This document shows, one piece after another, positions 41,271 through 48,671 of a stretch of 64,000 bases of DNA. A program made the translations under genes and the position numbers. This DNA comes from Salinibacillus aidingensis (GTDB lineage: Bacteria; Bacillota; Bacilli; Bacillales; Alkalibacillaceae): assembly GCF_039522525.1 (NCBI RefSeq), contig NZ_BAAADO010000003.1, positions 124,001 to 188,000 of the forward strand, given 5' to 3'. The notes below the pieces were generated by a model. That model was given only the letters and a program-made list of their open reading frames with translations, did no database searches and was not told the origin of the DNA. Within the stretch, counting starts at the first letter, position 1; every line of letters starts with the position of its first letter.

Positions 41271-42410
41271 TTGTTTGATGAATTGAAACAGGATGTGATT
41301 GAACAGAGCAGGGTGATAGGGATTGATAAAATAGGCTTTGCTTCAGTTGATGTATTTTCCACCCTTAAGGAACGTCTGAAGCAACAGCAGGAAAATCAAT
41401 ACCAGTCCGGCTTTGAAAAGGGTACCATTGAGGAGAGAACCACCCCTCGTAAATTAATGCCTGAAGCCCAGTCGATCATTTCGATTGCGCTAGCCTATCC
41501 ATCCAAACTGGAGAACGCTCCCCGCAGCACGAAAGGAGACCGGCGCGGACAGTTTTGCCGGGCCTCATGGGGAACGGACTATCACGATATTTTACGGGAC
41601 CGGCTTGAACAGCTGGGGCAGTTTTTAAAAGAAAAACATCCGGATGCCCAATATAAAATTATGGTGGATACCGGAGAATTGGCCGATAAAGAGGTTGCTG
41701 TACGCGCAGGACTCGGATTCACCGGGAAAAATACAGTTCTGATTACCCCTGAATTTGGCTCCTATGTTTATATAGGTGAAATGATAACGAACATCCCGTT
41801 TGAGCCGGATCAACCCCTGGAAGAGGACTGTGGGGATTGCAACCTTTGTGTAGATACCTGTCCGACAGGTGCCTTGATTCAGGGTGGACAGCTGAATGCT
41901 CAGAAATGTATCGCCTTTTTAACACAGACTAAGGACTATCTCCCTGATGAATATCGGGCTAAAATTGGTAACCGCCTATATGGATGTGATACGTGCCAGG
42001 TGGTTTGTCCGAAAAATAAGGGGAAGAACTTCCACTTCCATGAAGAAATGGAACCGGACCCTGACGTGGTCAAACCTCGTCTTAAGCCACTATTACGTAT
42101 TTCAAATCGAGAATTTAAAGAAACATTCGGACCGATGGCAGGCTCATGGCGGGGGAAAAAGCCCATTCAACGTAACGCCATTATCGCTCTTGCGAATTAT
42201 AAGGATCAGACAGCCGTTGATGAACTCATTCATGGCATGAAGCATGATCCACGGCCAATGATACGTGGTACCGCGGCCTGGGCTTTAGGAAAAATAGGCT
42301 CTGAGGCTGGAAAGGTAGCCATTCAGGAAGCGCAGGAAAAAGAATCCGATGAATCTGCATTAGCAGAAATGGAAAAAGGGCTGAACTATTTCAGAGCCCC
42401 GCAAAGCTGA
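41271..42410 (+). CDS. queG: epoxyqueuosine reductase
   Basis: Last step of queuosine synthesis in tRNA, reducing epoxyqueuosine with a cobalamin cofactor and two [4Fe-4S] clusters. A 379 aa protein: ARASWGTDYH-type B12 region, DTGELADKEVAVRAGLGFTGKN, ferredoxin-like CGDCNLCVDTCP and CDTCQVVCP, and a C-terminal HEAT-like domain (RPMIRGTAAWALGKIGSEAG). TTG start behind AAAGGAGGGG, 20 bases after the ATPase stop. Confidence 0.93.
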   Translation: MFDELKQDVIEQSRVIGIDKIGFASVDVFSTLKERLKQQQENQYQSGFEKGTIEERTTPRKLMPEAQSIISIALAYPSKLENAPRSTKGDRRGQFCRASWGTDYHDILRDRLEQLGQFLKEKHPDAQYKIMVDTGELADKEVAVRAGLGFTGKNTVLITPEFGSYVYIGEMITNIPFEPDQPLEEDCGDCNLCVDTCPTGALIQGGQLNAQKCIAFLTQTKDYLPDEYRAKIGNRLYGCDTCQVVCPKNKGKNFHFHEEMEPDPDVVKPRLKPLLRISNREFKETFGPMAGSWRGKKPIQRNAIIALANYKDQTAVDELIHGMKHDPRPMIRGTAAWALGKIGSEAGKVAIQEAQEKESDESALAEMEKGLNYFRAPQS

Positions 42411-42420
42411 GAATGAATGA

Positions 42421-42450
42421 TGGCCGCATGTGCACATGCGGCCATTTTTA
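42421..42450 (+). terminator. intrinsic terminator of queG
   Basis: TGGCCGCATG and CATGCGGCCA arms followed by TTTTT. Confidence 0.9.
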
Positions 42451-42545
42451 AAATTTTCTTAAATGAGAATAGAAGCTGTTTGTCGAAATCCTTAAATGAT
42501 ATTCATTTTTTCCATTAAGCACTTACAAATTTAAAGGGGGATATG

Positions 42546-43073
42546 ATGAACAATCAATTGCTGTATTATGATGAAATGATGACGAATCTTGGTCCTGTCA
42601 CATTGATGATGAAGGATGAGGCATTGCTGGCGATACAGTACGGAAAGCTCAATCAGTTGAGGGCATCTTTTCAGAAGTGGCTCGGCAGGCATTTTGAACA
42701 GCCTGTTTTTGAACGTAACCCAACGAAGCTTTTGAAGGTAACGCAGCAGCTTGAAGAGTACTTCAATGGAACACGCACAAAATTTGATCTTTCCTATGAA
42801 ATATACGGTACTCCATTCCAGAAACAGATCTGGAAGGCTTTGAGTGAAATTCCGTATGGAGAAGTTCGTACATATAAGGAAATAGCTCAGCTCGTTCAGT
42901 CGCCTAAAGCGCAGCGGGCGGTAGGCGGTGCCGTTAATCGGAATCCTCTGCCCATTTTACTTCCCTGTCATAGAGTCGTGGGCAGTAATGGGGCCATGAC
43001 GGGATATGCCGGCGGGATCGGAAAAAAGGAATTTTTGCTTAGTTTGGAAGGGTATTCAGTCGTCACACAATAG
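42546..43073 (+). CDS. ogt: methylated-DNA--protein-cysteine methyltransferase
   Basis: Suicide repair protein removing alkyl groups from O6-guanine. A 175 aa protein with the N-terminal RNase H-like domain and C-terminal domain TPFQKQIWKALSEIPYGEVRTYKEIA, active-site PCHRV (Cys141) and GAMTGYAGGIGKKEFLL. The ATG at 42546 is 5 bases from AAAGGGGG; the ATG at 42543 is an alternative. Monocistronic. Confidence 0.92.
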   Translation: MNNQLLYYDEMMTNLGPVTLMMKDEALLAIQYGKLNQLRASFQKWLGRHFEQPVFERNPTKLLKVTQQLEEYFNGTRTKFDLSYEIYGTPFQKQIWKALSEIPYGEVRTYKEIAQLVQSPKAQRAVGGAVNRNPLPILLPCHRVVGSNGAMTGYAGGIGKKEFLLSLEGYSVVTQ

Positions 43074-43137
43074 TCTTATTCAGGTTTCATGCTTCTCCCT
43101 TTCGTTACATACATTGAAACGGAAGGGAGGCTTTTTT

Positions 43138-43989
43138 ATGGACGATTCTTTTCTTCAAAATGAGTGGGAACATATTATTCGGGAAAACACGGATTTTGAA
43201 TGGTGGAGGAAAAAAATAGAGGCTTTCAGGGGAAGGGGAGTTCAGGTGCTGCAGGTTACAGGTGAGGGACGTCCCTATCATCAGATGAACCGGAATCATC
43301 GCCGTGAAATTCAATATCATCTTCATTTGTGTTATTTACTTAAACAAAATGGCAAAACATATCTGGAGGAAGAAATCATACCTGGAAGTCTCCTTTTTGA
43401 TGGTGAAGCCTTAGCCCGACACGAAATTAGTCCGGCCCCAACGGACAATCATACTGAGCCAATCGTTCCTTCTTTTGAATCTGATACGAGATCAGAACAG
43501 CGATCCTTTTCCTATGACCGCAGAGCAGCTGTCCGCTATGCGGAGCGCTGGTGGAATGACTATAATCCGGACTATCAAAAGTTTGAGGTGGATTGTACGA
43601 ATTACATTTCCCAGTGTCTGCGTGCTGGAGGAGCACCGATGTGGGGATCACCCAATCGTTCGAGGGGCTGGTGGTACTCAGGGAACAACTGGAGCTACAG
43701 CTGGTCGGTTGCCCATGCTTTTCGCTGGTATTTAAGTGGATCAGATCAGGGATTAACGGCAAAAGAGATGGAAAATGCAACGGATCTTATGCCTGGCGAT
43801 GTCATTTGCTACGATTTTGAGGGGGATGGCAAATGGAACCACACAACCATCGTCGTAGCTAAAGATGGCAATGGAGAGCCCCTCGTTAATGCCCATACAG
43901 CTAATAGCCGTAATCGGTACTGGCGTTATGAAGACTCGCCCGCCTGGACGCCGAAATGTCAGTACAAGTTTTTCCGTATAGGGGAGTAA
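43138..43989 (+). CDS. putative amidase-domain protein (amidase_6 type)
   Basis: A 283 aa protein with an N-terminal helical part (1-120) and a papain-like amidase domain (about 125-283): YDRRAAVRYAERWWNDYNPDY, catalytic Cys in FEVDCTNYISQCL, His in WNHTTIVVAKDG and an Asn-rich AHTANSRNRYWRY. No signal peptide. Related bacillus proteins (YhbB type) are linked to the envelope or spore. ATG behind AAGGGAGG; an in-frame extension to 43006 overlaps ogt and lacks a ribosome site. Confidence 0.8.
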   Translation: MDDSFLQNEWEHIIRENTDFEWWRKKIEAFRGRGVQVLQVTGEGRPYHQMNRNHRREIQYHLHLCYLLKQNGKTYLEEEIIPGSLLFDGEALARHEISPAPTDNHTEPIVPSFESDTRSEQRSFSYDRRAAVRYAERWWNDYNPDYQKFEVDCTNYISQCLRAGGAPMWGSPNRSRGWWYSGNNWSYSWSVAHAFRWYLSGSDQGLTAKEMENATDLMPGDVICYDFEGDGKWNHTTIVVAKDGNGEPLVNAHTANSRNRYWRYEDSPAWTPKCQYKFFRIGE

Positions 43990-44035
43990 CCTATGATATA
44001 ATAACTACTGTATGAAGCAATAACAGAGGTGATAA

Positions 44036-44512
44036 ATGTTGGGAATACATGTCGTCTTATATCAACCAGAAATCCCAGCCAATACAGGGAATATTTCACG
44101 TACCTGCCTCGGCACGAATACCACTTTGCATCTGATTCGACCTCTCGGGTTTTCGACAGATGATAAAATGGTACGTCGTGCAGGGCTGGACTATTGGTAC
44201 AATGTTGATATCAAATACCATGATTCCATTGATGAGCTATATAACAAGTATCCGAATGGAACCTATTATTATATAGAAAACTTTGGAACTAAATATTATA
44301 CTGATTTTGATTACAGCAATCGGGATGAGGACATCCTTTTTGTTTTTGGAAAAGAATCTTCCGGGATTCCAAAGGATTTGCTTGAGGGAAAAGAGGATCA
44401 CTGTCTTCGCATTCATATGAATGATCAGATACGCTCCCTCAATCTATCAAATACAGCAGCCATTATTATTTTTGAAGCTCTCCGTCAGCAGGGATTTCCC
44501 AATATGAACTAA
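44036..44512 (+). CDS. trmL: tRNA (cytidine(34)-2'-O)-methyltransferase
   Basis: SpoU/TrmD (SPOUT) methyltransferase modifying the wobble base of tRNA-Leu. A 158 aa protein with VLYQPEIPANTGNISRTCLGT, FVFGKESSGIP and the knot region IRSLNLSNTAAIIIFEALRQ. ATG behind AGAGGTG. B. subtilis orthologue CspR. Confidence 0.93.
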   Translation: MLGIHVVLYQPEIPANTGNISRTCLGTNTTLHLIRPLGFSTDDKMVRRAGLDYWYNVDIKYHDSIDELYNKYPNGTYYYIENFGTKYYTDFDYSNRDEDILFVFGKESSGIPKDLLEGKEDHCLRIHMNDQIRSLNLSNTAAIIIFEALRQQGFPNMN

Positions 44513-44517
44513 AAAAG

Positions 44518-44548
44518 CCGCCATCCAATAAGGTGGATGGCGACTGAC
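44518..44548 (-). terminator. intrinsic terminator of the small minus-strand gene
   Basis: CGCCATCCA and TGGATGGCG arms; on the minus strand the stem is followed by TTTTTT. It may also slow the convergent trmL transcript. Confidence 0.7.
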
Positions 44549-44555
44549 AATCCTT

Positions 44556-44636
44556 TTAATTTTTGGAATTATAGCCGGCAGTGAAAATGGAAGTAAGGAA
44601 AGCAACTGTGACTCCTAAGATAAGTATAATCTTCAT
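44556..44636 (-). CDS. 26-residue hydrophobic peptide
   Basis: Small gene with an AAGGAGG ribosome site 7 bases before ATG (44636) and a dedicated terminator. The product is one hydrophobic helix (IILILGVTVAFLTSIF) ending TAGYNSKN: a membrane peptide or a signal-peptide-like precursor. No family recognised. Confidence 0.55.
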   Translation of the reverse strand: MKIILILGVTVAFLTSIFTAGYNSKN

Positions 44637-44842
44637 GAAAATTCCTCCTTTTTTAGCATCAGCATCTCGTATGTAAATGTAAGCTATTTCTTATTATACC
44701 AAATTATACGTGTTTTTAAATATCCTTTCTTAACTTGCACAGATAATTCATGATTTGACAACAAATTTCCCTTTCTTTTCAAAACCAAAAACGTGCACCA
44801 TGTTTAACAATTTACATAGATTTTATAGTGGAGGTGTTCATA
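44637..44842. other. divergent control region
   Basis: Lies between the small minus-strand gene and the ketopantoate-reductase family gene. It contains TTGACA at about 44756 without a matched -10 box; no clear operator. Confidence 0.3.
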
Positions 44843-45760
44843 ATGAATGTTGTCGTGATTGGAGCAGGAGCAGTCGGGGGTTATTTTGGCGGAAAGCTTG
44901 CCAAAAACGGGGAATCTGTTTATTTTTTAGTCCGATCCCAAAGGTATGAACAGCTGAAACAGCGGGGGATGAACATTAAAAGTATCCATGGTGACTTTTC
45001 CTTTGAGCCCAATCTCATCAGGGAACCAGAGGAAATAGCAAACCCTGATTTAGTCATTATCGGGTTAAAAAATTATCATCTTGAAGGCGCAATGCCGCAA
45101 ATTGAAAAGCTTGTTGTGCAGGGGGCTAAACTACTGCCGTTATTAAATGGAGTGGAGCATCTGGACGTACTTATTGAAAAGTTCGGCAGAGAAAAGGTCC
45201 TGGGTGGACTTTGTTACATAGAATCAACTTTAAATGACAAAGGGGATATTATTCAGAAAAGTCCCATTCAGGAAATTATTTTTGGCCCTTTAACAGCACA
45301 GGATTCTGCTTTCCTCAAGAAAATTGAGAAGATGCTGATGGATGCTGAGTTACAAGTTACGTATACGGATGATATTTTGGAAGAAGTGTGGAAAAAGTTT
45401 ATTTTCATCACCTCTTTAAGCGGGATTACATCAGCTGTTCGGGCACCAATTGGAGTAGCCCTTGATGATGAGGTGACACAGAAATTTTTACGAAGTCTTA
45501 TAACTGAAGTTTATGAAATTTCCCGAGCAAGAAAAATTGGATTACCAGACGATACCGTTGATGCTGTATTGGAAAAGTTAAAAATGATCTCGCCAGAATT
45601 AACCTCTTCTATGCACAGGGATTTGCAAAAAGGACTGCCGATGGAATTAGACAGTATGCATGGGTATCTGTTAGAGCAGGGTGAAAAGTATCAAATTAAT
45701 CTCCCTTGTTTAAGGGCAGTTTATGCGTTACTACATCCCTATAAAAACGGTCAGAATTGA
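44843..45760 (+). CDS. ketopantoate reductase family (2-dehydropantoate 2-reductase) protein
   Basis: A 305 aa NADP-dependent reductase: N-terminal VVIGAGAVGGYFGGKLAKNG, LKNYHLEGAMPQI, LLNGVEHLD, and the C-terminal helical domain with TSSMHRDLQKGLPMELDSMHGYLL, the family signature. PanE makes pantoate for CoA, but many bacilli have paralogues of unknown substrate and no other pantothenate gene is near. ATG after GGAGGT. Confidence 0.85.
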   Translation: MNVVVIGAGAVGGYFGGKLAKNGESVYFLVRSQRYEQLKQRGMNIKSIHGDFSFEPNLIREPEEIANPDLVIIGLKNYHLEGAMPQIEKLVVQGAKLLPLLNGVEHLDVLIEKFGREKVLGGLCYIESTLNDKGDIIQKSPIQEIIFGPLTAQDSAFLKKIEKMLMDAELQVTYTDDILEEVWKKFIFITSLSGITSAVRAPIGVALDDEVTQKFLRSLITEVYEISRARKIGLPDDTVDAVLEKLKMISPELTSSMHRDLQKGLPMELDSMHGYLLEQGEKYQINLPCLRAVYALLHPYKNGQN

Positions 45761-45787
45761 GTTGCTGCGGCAGCTCAATTTTTTGTT
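45755..45787 (+). terminator. intrinsic terminator of the ketopantoate-reductase family gene
   Basis: AATTGAGTTGC and GCAGCTCAATT arms followed by TTTTTT; overlaps the stop codon. Confidence 0.8.
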
Positions 45788-45909
45788 ATACAGGTACAAC
45801 CCCCTGACCAACCACTCCCCGCTATTCTATTATGGCCAAAAAGCGGACCAATTCACGTATTTTGCTTATGCGTCGGAGGTTAACGATCCCTTCTGCTTTT
45901 CCATATCTC

Positions 45910-45954
45910 TTGACATTCTTTTCTGCAGGTTTTATACTTTAGTTCGAATTAAAG
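45910..45954 (+). promoter_or_regulatory. mhq operon promoter with MhqR-like operator
   Basis: TTGACA (45910-45915), 17-base spacer, TATACT (45933-45938). It is directly overlapped by the palindrome CTTTAGTTCGAATTAAAG (45937-45954; 16 of 18 symmetric), whose TTCGAA centre resembles the B. subtilis MhqR box (TATCTCGAATTCGAGATA). Confidence 0.65.
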
Positions 45955-46068
45955 ATAAATGAATTAATAACAATTGAATGTGAGACATGGATATAAGCTG
46001 TGATATAAATAGATTTTTAATAAATGGAAATAATAGTTTGGAATTCATTATGGAATGGAGCGGGCGTT

Positions 46069-47007
46069 ATGGCAAAGGCTACAAAGGGAGTTCATCATAT
46101 TACGGCAATTGCCGGTGATCCTCAGGAAAATATGGATTTTTATGCGGGAATATTAGGCTTGAGATTTGTAAAAAAGACGGTTAATTTCGATGATCCTGGA
46201 ACCTATCACTTTTATTTTGGTGATGAAAATGGATCACCCGGAACGATTATGACGTTTTTTCCGGTACAGGATGCTCTTAAAGGCAGAGTAGGCAGTGGCC
46301 AGGTGGGAGTGACTTCATTCGTAGTGCCACCTGATTCTCTGTCTTTTTGGGAAAAACGGTTAGCTAAATTTGATATCCATACAAAGAAAACAGATCGGTT
46401 TGGAGAGCGTTCATTGGAATTTGAAGATGTTCACGGCCTTCGTTTAGAACTTGTAGAGCGTGAGGAAGGCCCATTGAACGATTGGAGTTTTGGCGAAGTG
46501 ACTCCGGATGTTGCCATTAAGGGATTTGGAGGGGCCACACTTTATTCCCGCCAGCCTGGGAAAACGGCAGAACTGTTAACCGAATTAATGGGGCTGGAAA
46601 AGACAGGCGAGGAAGAAGATATCATTCGCCTACAAGCTGATGGTGATATAGGGAATGTGATTGATATAAAACAATCAGCGGTTATTAGAGGTCTGCAAGG
46701 AGCAGGGACCATACATCATATTGCTTTTCGGGCGGATGATGACGATGACCAGCTGGAATGGCAGTCCCTTTTGCAGGAAAATGGCTATCAGGTAACCCCT
46801 GTCCAGGATCGTAATTATTTTAATTCTGTGTATTTTCGTGAGCATGGTCATATTTTATTTGAAATAGCCACTGATTCTCCTGGTTTCATGATTGATGAGA
46901 AGAAGGATCAGTTAGGGGAATCTCTGCACCTGCCTGAATGGTATGAACCTCATCGGGAACGTATTGAGAATATTTTATTACCAGTAGAAGTCCGAAAGCT
47001 GGATTAA
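46069..47007 (+). CDS. mhqO: ring-cleaving VOC-family dioxygenase (MhqO-like)
   Basis: A 312 aa glyoxalase/bleomycin-fold (VOC) protein with two modules: GVHHITAIAGDPQENMDFYAGILGLRFVKKTVNFDDP and TIHHIAFRADDDDDQLEW, with a final Glu ligand in HGHILFEIAT. It matches hydroquinone-specific dioxygenases that open quinone or hydroquinone rings. ATG at 46069 is behind GGAGCGGG. First gene of an operon with an esterase and a quinone reductase, as in the B. subtilis MhqR regulon. Confidence 0.85.
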   Translation: MAKATKGVHHITAIAGDPQENMDFYAGILGLRFVKKTVNFDDPGTYHFYFGDENGSPGTIMTFFPVQDALKGRVGSGQVGVTSFVVPPDSLSFWEKRLAKFDIHTKKTDRFGERSLEFEDVHGLRLELVEREEGPLNDWSFGEVTPDVAIKGFGGATLYSRQPGKTAELLTELMGLEKTGEEEDIIRLQADGDIGNVIDIKQSAVIRGLQGAGTIHHIAFRADDDDDQLEWQSLLQENGYQVTPVQDRNYFNSVYFREHGHILFEIATDSPGFMIDEKKDQLGESLHLPEWYEPHRERIENILLPVEVRKLD

Positions 47008-47026
47008 TTGAAGAGGAGGAACACTT

Positions 47027-47635
47027 TTGAAGCATATTTTTAATAAAGGATCAAATCCAGAGAAACCAACATTTTTACTACTTCACGGAACCGGTGGAAC
47101 AGAGCAGGACTTATTACCGCTGGCCGGTATGATTGACGATGATGCCTCTGTTCTGAGTGTACGGGGGAATGTTTCCGAGAATGGAATGCCAAGATTTTTC
47201 CGTCGATTAGCTGAAGGTGTATTTGATGAGGAGGATCTTATCAATCGTACAAAAGAGCTGCATGAGTTTTTAGATGAAGCCGCTGAAAAATATGAGTTTG
47301 ATCGAAATAACGTTGTAGCTATAGGCTATTCAAATGGTGCGAATATTGCCGGCAGCCTATTATTCCATTATCGACATTCGTTAAGAGGAGCTATGCTGCA
47401 TCATCCGATGGTGCCGAGAAGAGGTATTGAGCTGCCGGATTTAACCGAAGTTCCGGTGTTTATTGGTGCCGGGAGTAATGATCCCATTTGCTCTCCCGAA
47501 GAATCCAATGAGCTTCAATCCCTTTTAGAAAAGGCAGGAGCTGATGTGGAACTGCACTGGGAAAATTATGGACACCAGTTAACCAGAGGTGAAGTGGAAA
47601 AGGCAGCAGAGTGGTATAGGAAACACTTTAGTTAA
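47027..47635 (+). CDS. mhqD: carboxylesterase/phospholipase family hydrolase (MhqD-like)
   Basis: A 202 aa alpha/beta hydrolase: LLLHGTGGTEQDLLPL, nucleophile elbow GYSNGANIA, acid in GSNDPICSP and His in NYGHQLT. MhqD-type enzymes accompany mhqO in quinone detoxification. TTG start behind AGAGGAGGA, 19 bases after mhqO. Confidence 0.88.
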   Translation: MKHIFNKGSNPEKPTFLLLHGTGGTEQDLLPLAGMIDDDASVLSVRGNVSENGMPRFFRRLAEGVFDEEDLINRTKELHEFLDEAAEKYEFDRNNVVAIGYSNGANIAGSLLFHYRHSLRGAMLHHPMVPRRGIELPDLTEVPVFIGAGSNDPICSPEESNELQSLLEKAGADVELHWENYGHQLTRGEVEKAAEWYRKHFS

Positions 47636-47713
47636 GACAATAATAAATGATTTTGGTCTAATTTAAGGAGGTGGTTCCGGAAATTAGATTAAATGTGAAA
47701 GAAAGGTGTTTAA

Positions 47714-48382
47714 ATGATGGGACTTTTTAGCAGACTATTTAATAAATCAGAACAAAAGGAGTCGAGTCAAATGGCAGATGTAAATTTAGCAGTTATTTAT
47801 TACAGTTCAACCGGAATTAATTATCAGATGGCTAAATGGGCTGAAGAAGCAGGAAAAGAGGCAGGTGCAAACGTAAAAGTTGTCAAAGTTCCTGAGCTTG
47901 CTCCTGAGGAAGCGATTGCGTCCAACCCGGCCTGGAAAGAGCACTATGAAGCTACAAAAGACGTTCCAGAAGCAACTTCAGATGATATCGAGTGGGCAGA
48001 TGCTATGCTATTCAGTATGCCTACACGTTTTGGTAACCTTCCTGCTCAAATGAAGCAATTCCTTGATACTCAAGGGGGTCTTTGGGCAAATGGTAAAACA
48101 GTTAATAAGGTTGTAAGCGGGATGACTTCCGCACAAAATCCACATGGCGGTCAGGAAGCAACTGTCCAGTCCCTTTATACATCCATGGCACACTGGGGAG
48201 CGATCATTGTCCCTCCAGGATATACAGATCAATCCATTTTTGCAGGTGGCGGAAATCCTTATGGTACAAGCGCTACTCAAGGTGAAGATGGGAAAATTGC
48301 CGGAGACGGAGTAGAAGGCGCCGTTAAGCATCAGACGAAGCGACTTGTAGATGTGGCTACCCGGGTGAAAAACGGCCAGTAA
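47714..48382 (+). CDS. wrbA: NAD(P)H:quinone oxidoreductase, WrbA family
   Basis: Flavodoxin-like FMN enzyme reducing quinones by two electrons. Core: VNLAVIYYSSTGINYQMAKW (FMN phosphate loop), FSMPTRFGNLPAQMKQFLDT, and GYTDQSIFAGGGNPYG. Two good starts exist: ATG 47714 (AAAGGTG) gives 222 aa with a short N-terminal extension (MMGLFSRLFNKSEQ). ATG 47771 (AAAGGAG, 9 bases ahead) gives the classical WrbA length of 203 aa. Third gene of the quinone operon, with an 78-base gap. Confidence 0.88.
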   Translation: MMGLFSRLFNKSEQKESSQMADVNLAVIYYSSTGINYQMAKWAEEAGKEAGANVKVVKVPELAPEEAIASNPAWKEHYEATKDVPEATSDDIEWADAMLFSMPTRFGNLPAQMKQFLDTQGGLWANGKTVNKVVSGMTSAQNPHGGQEATVQSLYTSMAHWGAIIVPPGYTDQSIFAGGGNPYGTSATQGEDGKIAGDGVEGAVKHQTKRLVDVATRVKNGQ

Positions 48383-48402
48383 TATATGTACTTAATGAAG
48401 GG

Positions 48403-48434
48403 AAAGAGCTGACCTGTTGGGTTGGCTCTTTTTT
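48403..48434 (+). terminator. intrinsic terminator of the mhq operon
   Basis: AGAGCTGACC and GGTTGGCTCT arms, T-run. Confidence 0.8.
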
Positions 48435-48443
48435 ATCACGCAT

Positions 48444-48569
48444 TAACTGGCCGTAACCCCCCTACTTGTTTTGAAGGTAACTTAACAAGATTAAGTGGGG
48501 GAAAAGGCCAGTAAATCCCTGATAAGTTCAACTAACCATCAGTGGAGGTGAAGAACCCCCCCACTGATG
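48444..48569. repeat. two large imperfect hairpins in the gap before prkA
   Basis: ACTGGCC...CCCCCCTACTTGTT pairs with AACAAGATTAAGTGGGGG...GGCCAGT (about 48446-48514). The second hairpin is CATCAGTGG(A)GG with CCCCCCACTGATG (about 48538-48568). Neither has a T-tail. They may be relics of a mobile hairpin element or RNA structure in the prkA leader. Confidence 0.5.
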
Positions 48570-48671
48570 GAAGTTTCACTTTATAATTCATGATTAGCTC
48601 GTCCTCGACATATATTTGTAAAAATCGTACAAAACATCGTAAATGGACTTCACTAAATAGGAGGGCGATGC

